12,952 bases of DNA from JAFMIT01 sp044341215. Its GTDB lineage: Bacteria; Actinomycetota; Actinomycetes; S36-B12; UBA5976. Both the position numbers and the translations under genes were made by a program. The notes beneath the pieces are model-generated. The model did no database searches. It was not told the origin of the DNA and saw only the letters and a program-made list of their open reading frames with translations. Of the stretch, positions 7,219-12,952 are shown piece after piece; within the stretch, counting starts at the first letter, position 1; every line of letters starts with the position of its first letter. Where the stretch lies: positions 1 through 12,952 of the forward strand of contig JBIISC010000026.1 of assembly GCA_044341215.1 (NCBI GenBank), written 5' to 3'.

Positions 7219-8867
7219 GTGACTTCAACGATTCTTCGGTAATGCGTAACAGTTCATTAATGGCAGTAGGCACTGTAACTTCAAGAATTACAGGAGTTTT
7301 GCGAGACGTTGCAATGACGGCTGCTTTGGGGTTCTTTTTAGTCAGCGATGCTTTTTCTCTTGGAAATACTTTGCCAAACATTGTTTACCTGCTTTTGATT
7401 GGTGGGGCACTCAATGCAGTTTTTGTGCCACAGTTGGTTCGACATATCGAATCCGATAGTGACGGCGGCAAAGCATTCTCAGATCGTTTACTTTCCCTTA
7501 CCGGTGTTGCCTTACTTGCAATTAGCGCATTATCGGTTGCTTTGGCTCCGCTATTAATAAGTGTTTACACCAGCCCAGATACGCCAACTGACCAATACGA
7601 GTTGGCCGTGGCATTCGCGCGACTTTGCTTGCCGCAAATCTTTTTCTATGGTGCTTATACGATGTTGCAACAAGTGCTAAATGCGCGCGGAAAGTTTGCG
7701 GCTGCTTTCTTTGCACCGGTTGCAAATAACTTAGTTGCAATTACTGTTTTTGTATCATTCATATTTATTGCGCAACCTGATGAATCAAATTTAGTTTCGC
7801 TATCAAGCAACGAAGTTTTATGGCTCGGACTTGGCTCAACTGCAGGTGTGGCTTTGCAAGCTTTGATTTTGGTTCCGCTTTTATTGAAAACTGGATACAG
7901 GTTCAATTGGCGAAGTGACTGGAGAAATGCTGATTTAGGTAAATCTGCGGCATTAGCTAAATGGACAATTGCCTTGATCGTGGTTAATCAGATTTCGTAT
8001 TCGATTGTCACGCGCTTTGTTACACAAGCAAATTTAGTGTCGAGCGCTACTGGCGCTACTCCGACAGGACTAACCACTTACCAAAAGGCAAACTTGATTT
8101 TCATTTTGCCGCATTCTGTAATCACAATCTCTTTAGTAACAGCTTTATTGCCGGCATTGAGCAAAATTGCTCATAGTCAAAATTTCAAAGCTCTGGGTGA
8201 AGAAGTTGTTAAATCTGTTCGAGTTGTATTAGTTTTAATGATTCCGGTTGCTGGGCTGCTTGCCACTACAGCAAATGAAATCACCACATTGCTATTTGGA
8301 AACGGAGTCGCTGGCATTGCAGCCGCTAATGCAACTGGCACTGTGGCTGCTTGCTTTGCACTCGGCTTGCCGTCTTTTTCGATTATCTATTTATTGAATC
8401 GCGCTTGGTATGCCATGGAAAATACCAAAACTCCATTCATCATCTCGATTTTTATAAACATTGTGGCATTGGCTATCAGTATTCCGCTATTTAATTATGC
8501 AAATGCTGAATTGAAAGTGGCGATGTTTGGAGTTGGCTACACAATCACTTATCTGTGGGTGGGCGCTTATTCATGGATACGACTTAGAAAAGATCTCGGC
8601 TATCTACCAGCTGGAGCCGTATCAATAGTTTTGCTTAGGGTTTTGGTGGCAAGTATTCCCGCAATTGGATTTGCTCTCGCCTTCCGGCGTTTTGGTTTGT
8701 ATGACTTAATTTCAGGACAACTGGGTCTTTTAGCTGGCCTGATTGCTACTTGGGGATTTGGTTTGGTCAGTTACACAATCACCGCCAGTTTCTTGAGGGT
8801 TGGCGAAGTGCAGACGCTCAAAACCCTATTTATAGGCAGACTCCGTGGCTCGAAAGTAACCCAATAA
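7215..8867 (+). CDS. murJ: Lipid II flippase MurJ (MviN family)
   Basis: A polytopic inner-membrane protein of the MOP superfamily that moves lipid II to the outer face for peptidoglycan synthesis. It has 550 residues and is hydrophobic throughout, with repeated membrane segments consistent with the roughly 14-helix MurJ fold. The N-terminal signature is SRITGVLRDVAMTAALG (23-39), including conserved Arg24 and Arg30, followed by NTLPNIVYLLLIGGALNAVFVPQL. The GTG at 7215 overlaps the stop of the DUF6049 gene (GTGA), and AGGAG at 7199-7203 serves as its ribosome-binding site. An in-frame ATG at 7242 is a less likely alternative. The mycobacterial homologue carries a C-terminal cytoplasmic pseudokinase and further extracellular domain. 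Here the protein ends soon after the last membrane segments, so that regulatory extension is absent. Confidence 0.95.
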   Translation: MSDFNDSSVMRNSSLMAVGTVTSRITGVLRDVAMTAALGFFLVSDAFSLGNTLPNIVYLLLIGGALNAVFVPQLVRHIESDSDGGKAFSDRLLSLTGVALLAISALSVALAPLLISVYTSPDTPTDQYELAVAFARLCLPQIFFYGAYTMLQQVLNARGKFAAAFFAPVANNLVAITVFVSFIFIAQPDESNLVSLSSNEVLWLGLGSTAGVALQALILVPLLLKTGYRFNWRSDWRNADLGKSAALAKWTIALIVVNQISYSIVTRFVTQANLVSSATGATPTGLTTYQKANLIFILPHSVITISLVTALLPALSKIAHSQNFKALGEEVVKSVRVVLVLMIPVAGLLATTANEITTLLFGNGVAGIAAANATGTVAACFALGLPSFSIIYLLNRAWYAMENTKTPFIISIFINIVALAISIPLFNYANAELKVAMFGVGYTITYLWVGAYSWIRLRKDLGYLPAGAVSIVLLRVLVASIPAIGFALAFRRFGLYDLISGQLGLLAGLIATWGFGLVSYTITASFLRVGEVQTLKTLFIGRLRGSKVTQ

Positions 8868-8914
8868 TCATCTGCAACTAAACTCTGCCTCTATTAAATA
8901 ACTATGGAGTTTTC

Positions 8915-9838
8915 GTGACCGTTCACAATGTAATCATCATCGGTTCAGGCCCATCGGGTTACACCGCGGCTTTGTACGCAGCACGCGCGCAACTGGAACC
9001 ACTGATCTTCGAAGGTGCTGTTACTGCTGGTGGCGCATTGATGAACACAACCGAAGTTGAGAATTTCCCAGGTTTCCCAGAAGGAATCATGGGGCCAGCA
9101 CTTATGGAAAATATGCGTGCTCAGGCCGCAAAGTTCGGTGCACAATTTATAACTGATGATGTCACCGCAGTTGATTTCTCAAAACCTATCAAAACCGTAA
9201 CTGATGGAAATGGTAAGACATACCAAGCGAAAGCAATTATTTTGGCAATGGGTTCCGCATACCGAGAACTTGGTGTGCCAAACGAGAAGCGACTTTCAGG
9301 TCATGGTGTTTCATGGTGTGCTACTTGCGATGGTTTCTTCTTCCGCGGTCAAACAATTGCAGTTGTGGGCGGTGGCGACTCAGCAGTTGAAGAAGCGACC
9401 TTCTTAACTCGTTTTGCCGAAAAGGTTTACATGATTCACCGTCGTGATGAATTACGTGCATCAAAAATTATGGTGGCTCGCGCAGAGAACGATCCGAAAC
9501 TGGAATTCATCTGGAACTCAGCAGTTGAAGAAGTTCTCGGAGAAGATCAAGTAACAGGGCTTCGACTAAAGAGCACCGTCGATGGCACTGAATCTGTTTT
9601 GGCAGTCACAGGACTGTTTGTAGCTATTGGTCACGACCCACGTTCAGAACTTGTAAAAGGTGTAGTTGAAACCGATTCAGAAGGTTATGTAATTGCAAAG
9701 GGACGCACAACCGAAACCAATATCGAAGGCGTGTTCGCAGCTGGCGATTTGGTGGACCACCGTTACCGCCAGGCAATCACTGCTGCCGGAACTGGTTGTG
9801 CTGCCGCTTTAGACGCTGAGAAGTGGCTGGCTCACTAA
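8915..9838 (+). CDS. trxB: Thioredoxin-disulfide reductase
   Basis: An FAD-dependent cytoplasmic enzyme that uses NADPH to reduce thioredoxin. It has 307 residues, normal for the low-molecular-weight type. The FAD motif is IIGSGPSGYTAALYAARA (8-25). The redox pair is C135-A-T-C138 in SWCATCDG. The NADPH-binding motif is VVGGGDSAVEEA (150-161), with HRRDELRAS downstream contacting the phosphate in the family. The second FAD motif (VFAAGD) is near the C-terminus. It starts with GTG preceded by TGGAG. The 47-nt gap after murJ contains an AT-rich TATTAAAT (8892-8899) that could be a -10, but no convincing -35, so either readthrough from murJ or a weak promoter is possible. In M. tuberculosis and Streptomyces sigM lies just upstream; it is absent here. 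Confidence 0.97.
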   Translation: MTVHNVIIIGSGPSGYTAALYAARAQLEPLIFEGAVTAGGALMNTTEVENFPGFPEGIMGPALMENMRAQAAKFGAQFITDDVTAVDFSKPIKTVTDGNGKTYQAKAIILAMGSAYRELGVPNEKRLSGHGVSWCATCDGFFFRGQTIAVVGGGDSAVEEATFLTRFAEKVYMIHRRDELRASKIMVARAENDPKLEFIWNSAVEEVLGEDQVTGLRLKSTVDGTESVLAVTGLFVAIGHDPRSELVKGVVETDSEGYVIAKGRTTETNIEGVFAAGDLVDHRYRQAITAAGTGCAAALDAEKWLAH

Positions 9839-9884
9839 ACCCCAAAAGGTTATTAGGCTTCGCTAAAGAATTAAAGGAGAAATC

Positions 9885-10211
9885 ATGGGTAACAACACCA
9901 TCGTTATTACAGATGCAGACTGGGATAGCAAAGTATTAAAAAGTGAAAAACCAGTTTTGGTTGACTTCTGGGCAGAATGGTGTGGACCATGCCGAATGGT
10001 TGCGCCAATTTTGGAAGAGATCGCTGGCGAAAACGCAGGAAAAATCACCATTGCAAAATTGAATGTTGATGAGAATCCAGTTTCAGCAGGTAATGCTCGC
10101 GTGACTAGCATCCCAACTCTAAACGTCTACGTTGGTGGCGAACTCGTTAAGCAAATCATCGGTGCAAAGCCAAAAGCTGCCTTGCTCGCTGATTTGGCTG
10201 CATACCTATAA
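9885..10211 (+). CDS. trxA: Thioredoxin
   Basis: A 108-residue cytoplasmic thiol-disulfide oxidoreductase that receives electrons from the adjacent reductase and reduces protein disulfides. The active site is WAEWCGPCRM with C33 and C36. The cis-proline loop is SIPTL with P77. Length and fold pattern (single domain, buried Asp in LVDFWAEW) are standard. A strong ribosome-binding site (AAAGGAG) precedes the ATG. The gene follows trxB by 46 nt and precedes the CwlM-like gene by 8 nt, so all three are probably cotranscribed. In M. tuberculosis the gene at this position is called trxC. Confidence 0.97.
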   Translation: MGNNTIVITDADWDSKVLKSEKPVLVDFWAEWCGPCRMVAPILEEIAGENAGKITIAKLNVDENPVSAGNARVTSIPTLNVYVGGELVKQIIGAKPKAALLADLAAYL

Positions 10212-10219
10212 GGATTGCT

Positions 10220-11236
10220 ATGCGCCTACTTCGTCGGGGCGACCGTGATGTCGCTATTGGCGAAATCCGTGCGCGGCTTGCCCATATGGGATTTACTGTT
10301 GATTGTGAAGAGACTAATTATTTTGACGAACGCCTAGATACTGCTGTTCGAGCTTTTCAATCAGCACGCGGATTAACTCCGGATGGAATCATCGGTCCTT
10401 TAACTCTTGCCACACTTGAAGAAGCACTTTGGTCACTAGGTGATCGCACGCTTTCTTTCGCACCTGGAAATTTAATGCAAGGTGATGATGTGGTTTCCTT
10501 GCAACAGCGGCTTGTTACCTTAGGTTTCGATTGCGGAAAAGTTGATGGCATTTTCGGACAACGCACAGATACTGCTTTGCGAGAATTTCAAAGAAGTGTT
10601 GGCTTAGTCGAAGATGGCATTGCTGCATCACTCACATTTGAAGCTTTCCATCGATTGCGTAAAACAGTTTCTGGTGGTCGGTCAGAAAAACTTCGGCAGT
10701 CTGTTGTTCTTGACGCAATGCGTACTGGCATCGCAAATAAAACTTTTGCAATTGACGCTGAAATCGGCGGCTACAACGAAGAGTTAGTTAAATTGGTGGC
10801 AAACAAATTGCAAGGCCGCCTAACCGCATTGGGCGCGACCGTTGCACTAACTCATCCACTGATGCAACCTTCAGCTGCAAGTGAGGCAGAGCGGGCAGAT
10901 CTCTGCAACAAAATAAAGGCTGATTTAGTTTTATCAATTCAATGCAACAGAGAAAGTGCTGAATTAGTTTTCCATTTTGGCTCAGAGCACAGTGGTTGGT
11001 CTCACACTGGCCAACGGGCAGCAATGCGAATCAAAAATGCAGTTTCACAAGTCACAGATACGGAATTTTTAATAGCGGCGCGCACTTGGGAAATTTTACG
11101 CCTTACCAAGATGCCATCTATCATCATTAATCTCAATGGAATTACTGCGGATAATTTGAAAGACAAGAGTTATATTGAAAATTTTGTTACCGGAATTGCA
11201 ACCGGTGTTTCAGTTTTCTTTGAGCCAGTAAGTTAA
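10220..11236 (+). CDS. cwlM: CwlM-like protein: two peptidoglycan-binding domains plus a degenerate amidase_3 domain
   Basis: A 338-residue protein with no signal peptide (it begins MRLLRRGDRDVAIGEIR), so probably cytoplasmic. Two PG_binding_1 repeats lie at about 6-70 (AVRAFQSARGLTPDGIIGP) and 85-145 (ALREFQRSVGLVEDGIAAS). Residues about 160-335 align by eye with N-acetylmuramoyl-L-alanine amidase (amidase_3), but the active site looks lost. The usual VVLDPGHGG reads VVLDAMRTG (zinc His replaced by R168), the usual SIHAN reads SIQCN (zinc His replaced by Q241), and the usual catalytic Glu of VLVELGF reads IIINLNG (N304). In mycobacteria CwlM is a non-secreted, non-hydrolytic regulator of MurA and MurJ controlled by PknB. 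Position after trxA matches Rv3915, and murJ lies three genes upstream in the same run. The long C-terminal tail carrying the mycobacterial phosphosite is not evident. Ribosome-binding site AAGGA overlaps the trxA stop. Confidence 0.85.
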   Translation: MRLLRRGDRDVAIGEIRARLAHMGFTVDCEETNYFDERLDTAVRAFQSARGLTPDGIIGPLTLATLEEALWSLGDRTLSFAPGNLMQGDDVVSLQQRLVTLGFDCGKVDGIFGQRTDTALREFQRSVGLVEDGIAASLTFEAFHRLRKTVSGGRSEKLRQSVVLDAMRTGIANKTFAIDAEIGGYNEELVKLVANKLQGRLTALGATVALTHPLMQPSAASEAERADLCNKIKADLVLSIQCNRESAELVFHFGSEHSGWSHTGQRAAMRIKNAVSQVTDTEFLIAARTWEILRLTKMPSIIINLNGITADNLKDKSYIENFVTGIATGVSVFFEPVS

Positions 11237-11337
11237 GAATTTAGGTCGAGCCAAATAGTAATAACCAAATTATTGGAACAAAATAGTTAAAAAGTTAGAT
11301 TCAAATGGTTGGAAACAAATAGATGGAACAAAAGTGT
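11237..11337. other. AT-rich intergenic region downstream of the CwlM-like gene
   Basis: About 100 nt of AT-rich, C-poor sequence between the CwlM-like stop and the hairpin at 11338. It holds no ORF of useful length and no clear terminator for the plus-strand operon. The only visible structure is the short direct-repeat patch annotated separately and a repeated CCAAAT (11251 and 11264). Confidence 0.5.
11272..11334. repeat. Three degenerate copies of TGGAACAAAATAG-like direct repeat
   Basis: Units begin near 11274 (TTGGAACAAAATAG), 11310 (TTGGAAACAAATAG) and 11324 (TGGAACAAAAG). Units 2 and 3 are adjacent; units 1 and 2 are about 36 nt apart. They are too short and irregular for CRISPR. They may be AT-rich drift after the operon, or binding sites near the 3' ends of the operon and the minus-strand smORF. 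Confidence 0.45.
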
Positions 11338-11357
11338 GAGTGAGTTAAAACTCACTC
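11338..11357 (-). terminator. Hairpin terminator overlapping the end of the smORF
   Basis: GAGTGAGT and ACTCACTC form an 8-bp stem (9 bp if the inner A-T pair forms) around a TTTA loop on the minus strand, followed by ACACTTTTGTT. The stop codon of the smORF lies within the hairpin. In the plus direction no U-tract follows, so it probably ends minus-strand transcription. Confidence 0.65.
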
Positions 11358-11473
11358 TCATCATCATCGAATTCCGCAGAAGCAAGATCTAGGTTTGGGG
11401 CTATCAAGCTCAAGATAAATCCCGCAACCACGCCGACTAGCAGTAGGGCGAATAAGCCTTTAAGAACCTTCAT
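11345..11473 (-). CDS. Small single-pass membrane protein, 42 residues, unrecognised
   Basis: The protein starts MKVLKGLFALLLVGVVAG and ends in the acidic tail LASAEFDDDESEF. Residues about 6-25 form one hydrophobic helix after two lysines, so the N-terminus is probably cytoplasmic and the acidic C-terminus outside. There is no cysteine, so it is not a lipoprotein, and no good signal-peptidase site is needed to explain it. A strong Shine-Dalgarno sequence (GGAGGA, 3 nt before the ATG at 11473) and a dedicated hairpin terminator at its stop support a real gene. It is on the opposite strand to its neighbours, between the CwlM-like gene and the aminotransferase. I do not recognise the family. 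The envelope-related neighbourhood makes a membrane or cell-wall accessory role possible, but this is only context. Confidence 0.7.
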   Translation of the reverse strand: MKVLKGLFALLLVGVVAGFILSLIAPNLDLASAEFDDDESEF

Positions 11474-11578
11474 GATTCCTCCAATTTCCTGTGCTAATTG
11501 TGCTCCTAAACCATTAATAGGCTCAAGTTGAGACCCAACGATGAATTATGAGCAGAAATAGGGCAATGTACGCACCCT

Positions 11579-11587
11579 AAGGAGGTG
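11579..11587 (+). promoter_or_regulatory. Full-consensus Shine-Dalgarno sequence for the aminotransferase
   Basis: AAGGAGGTG is the complete complement of the 16S rRNA tail core and lies 4 nt before the ATG at 11592 (GGAGG core 6 nt away). It fixes the start and predicts strong translation. The preceding divergent region 11474-11578 must hold promoters for both this gene and the smORF, but I cannot pick convincing -35/-10 pairs. Confidence 0.85.
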
Positions 11588-11591
11588 CAAT

Positions 11592-12896
11592 ATGCAACAA
11601 GACGGCTCACGTTTAGACCCATGGATTTCAAGGTACGCGGCTCGAGCCTCGAGCATGACGGCTAGTGAAATTCGTTCTTTGTTCGCGGTTGCATCCCGCC
11701 CCGAGGTGGTTTCGCTAGCTGGCGGAATGCCATATGTGCAGGCACTAGACCTCGACATGTTGGCTGACGGATTTGCGAAAATGATTCGTGAACGTGGCGC
11801 AACCGCTCTTCAGTACGGTTCCGGTCAAGGTGATCCATTCCTGCGCGAACAAATTCTTGAAGTTATGGCTGAAGTCGGAATTAGTGCAAATGCCGACGAT
11901 GTCGTAGTCACCACCGGTTCACAAATGGCCCTTGATTTGGTGGTGCGAGTTTTTTGCGATCCAGGCGATGTGGTTTTAGTTGAATCACCTTCATACGTTG
12001 GCGCACTTGGAGTTTTTCGCGCATATGAATGTGAAGTTGTTCATGTGCCAATGGACGAACTTGGTTTGAATCCAATTGCACTTGAAGAAACTGTTAACCG
12101 CCTTGTGAAAGAAGGAAAGAAGATCAAACTTCTTTACACAATTCCTTCGTATCACAATCCTGCAGGCATCACTCAACCACCAGAGCGCCGGCAACAAGTT
12201 CTAGATGTTGCTCGCCGTCACCAACTTGCTGTGTTGGAAGACGATCCTTACGGACTGCTTGGCTTCGATGGCAAAGTTCCGCGTGCAATGCGGGCAGACG
12301 AGCCGAATCAAGTTCTATACCTTGGATCTTTTTCCAAGACTATTGCATCTGGCTTGAGAGTTGGCTGGGTTTTAGCTCCGCATGGCGTGAGAGAAAAATT
12401 AGTGCTCGCAGCTGAATCCGCAGTTTTGTGTCCATCAAACTTTTCGCAACTAGCAGTCAGCGACTATTTACAAAACCAACCTTGGCGCGAACAGATTTCA
12501 GTTTTTCGAGATACCTACAAACTGCGTCGCGATGCATTGCTTGACACAATGAAACTACTAATGCCAGCCGGAACAACTTGGACAGTTCCAACCGGTGGTT
12601 TTTATTCTTGGGTAACACTTCCTGAAGGTATTGATTCGCGAGCAATGTTGCCGCGAGCAGTTAATTCTCTTGTTGCGTATGTTCCAGGAACTGGCTTCTA
12701 TGTTGATGGCCAAGGCAAAGGTGAGTTACGACTTTCATACTGCTACCCAACACCAGACAGAATTGTTGAAGGTGTGCGTCGTCTTGCTGGCGTTGTTGAA
12801 CAAGAACTCGATTTACTTGCAACTTTTGGCCCAGATGCGTTGCCGCATACTGAAATGCCAAACTTTGCAAACACTCCTGCACCTAACGTGAGGTAG
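11592..12896 (+). CDS. PLP-dependent aminotransferase, class I/II (fold type I, LysN/2-aminoadipate-like)
   Basis: A 434-residue cytoplasmic aminotransferase. The N-terminal region SLAGGMPYVQALDLD and LQYGSGQGDPFLRE are typical of the alpha-aminoadipate / aromatic / MocR-like branch. TTGSQMALDLVVRVFCDPGDVVLVESPSYVGAL corresponds to the PLP-ring contact region. N189 in PSYHNPAG and D217 in LEDDPYG contact PLP in this fold, the Schiff-base lysine is K249 in GSFSKTIASGLRVGW, and R256 is at the phosphate-binding position. No N-terminal GntR-type helix-turn-helix is present, so it is a plain enzyme and not a MocR regulator. It is followed after 3 nt by D-Ala-D-Ala ligase and probably shares its transcript. 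The amino-acid substrate is not readable from sequence; multi-substrate transamination is likely. Confidence 0.93.
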   Translation: MQQDGSRLDPWISRYAARASSMTASEIRSLFAVASRPEVVSLAGGMPYVQALDLDMLADGFAKMIRERGATALQYGSGQGDPFLREQILEVMAEVGISANADDVVVTTGSQMALDLVVRVFCDPGDVVLVESPSYVGALGVFRAYECEVVHVPMDELGLNPIALEETVNRLVKEGKKIKLLYTIPSYHNPAGITQPPERRQQVLDVARRHQLAVLEDDPYGLLGFDGKVPRAMRADEPNQVLYLGSFSKTIASGLRVGWVLAPHGVREKLVLAAESAVLCPSNFSQLAVSDYLQNQPWREQISVFRDTYKLRRDALLDTMKLLMPAGTTWTVPTGGFYSWVTLPEGIDSRAMLPRAVNSLVAYVPGTGFYVDGQGKGELRLSYCYPTPDRIVEGVRRLAGVVEQELDLLATFGPDALPHTEMPNFANTPAPNVR

Positions 12897-12899
12897 AGA

Positions 12900-12952
12900 A
12901 TGCAAGTTGTAATTCTGGCTGGCGGTTTGTCACACGAACGCGACGTGTCAGA
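12900..12952 (+). CDS. ddl: D-alanine--D-alanine ligase, N-terminal start only
   Basis: Only 17 codons are visible before the window ends. They read MQVVILAGGLSHERDVS, which matches the N-terminus of Ddl enzymes: a hydrophobic strand, then the AGGxSxEREVS motif whose Glu (here E13) contacts D-alanine in the family. Ddl joins two D-alanines for the peptidoglycan stem in the cytoplasm using ATP. The ATG follows the aminotransferase stop by 3 nt and is preceded by GAGG (12889-12892), supporting coupled expression. The short length limits certainty, but this motif is distinctive. Confidence 0.8.
   Translation, partial: MQVVILAGGLSHERDVS

Noticed and set aside
9839..9884. Possible hairpin AACC...GGTT between trxB and trxA
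   Set aside because: The stem is only 4 bp with no U-tract, too weak to call a terminator or regulator.
11272..11334. CRISPR array
   Set aside because: Repeat units are about 13 nt, degenerate and irregularly spaced, with no leader or cas genes.
11517..11535. Small inverted repeat CTCAA-G-TTGAG upstream of the aminotransferase
   Set aside because: The arms are only 5 bp. It could be an operator half-match but is expected by chance at this length.
12631..12891. Overlapping ORFs of 73-86 residues on both strands within the aminotransferase
   Set aside because: The true frame shows the complete C-terminal aminotransferase domain; the others are composition-driven shadows.
1..12952. Novel defence system, prophage or mobile island
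   Set aside because: All long genes are housekeeping with conserved actinobacterial order; there are no transposases, integrases, tRNA attachment sites or abrupt changes in base composition by eye.

Overview
The window reads as a stretch of ordinary, tightly packed chromosome from a free-living actinobacterium with a low GC content for that phylum (by eye in the low to mid 40s percent, not computed). The gene content and order are distinctively actinobacterial: inositol-1-phosphate synthase behind a PadR regulator, a DUF5318 protein beside a class A penicillin-binding protein, and pcnA / Nudix / DUF6049 / murJ / trxB / trxA / cwlM in that order. The combination of this order with low GC and very short spacers suggests a streamlined freshwater lineage such as the Nanopelagicales (acI group). 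That placement is an inference from general features, not from a marker gene.

Layout. Positions 1-1453 (minus strand) hold the N-terminal half of a PBP1-type transglycosylase/transpeptidase, preceded by a DUF5318 zinc-ribbon protein. At 1518-1540 a perfect 10+3+10 dyad sits in the divergent control region and is a good candidate PadR operator. Positions 1554-3211 (plus) hold padR and ino1, overlapping by 4 nt. A bidirectional hairpin terminator at 3245-3279 separates ino1 from convergent pcnA (3331-4737, minus). From 4781 to 11236 (plus) runs Nudix hydrolase, DUF6049 membrane protein, murJ, trxB, trxA and a CwlM-like protein, with 4-nt overlaps joining the first three genes. The interval 11237-11591 holds a short AT-rich repeat patch and an unrecognised 42-residue membrane smORF on the minus strand (11345-11473) with its own terminator. 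A PLP aminotransferase (11592-12896) and the first 17 codons of D-Ala-D-Ala ligase (from 12900) close the window.

How the genes work together. Most of the window serves cell-envelope assembly: lipid II flipping (MurJ), its probable regulator (CwlM-like), glycan polymerisation and crosslinking (PBP), D-Ala-D-Ala supply (Ddl), and inositol for phosphatidylinositol and mycothiol-type metabolites (Ino1). TrxB/TrxA provide thiol reduction, PcnA matures tRNA 3' ends and the Nudix protein probably cleans up nucleotides. From memory, the order matches two Mycobacterium tuberculosis blocks near oriC (Rv0046c-Rv0050 and Rv3907c-Rv3915), here adjacent and without the sigM/anti-sigma pair.

I see no mobile element, CRISPR array, tRNA, rRNA or defence island. 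The most interesting points are the CwlM homologue that appears to have lost its amidase zinc and catalytic residues, the new smORF, the PadR dyad and the interlocked pcnA/Nudix promoters.
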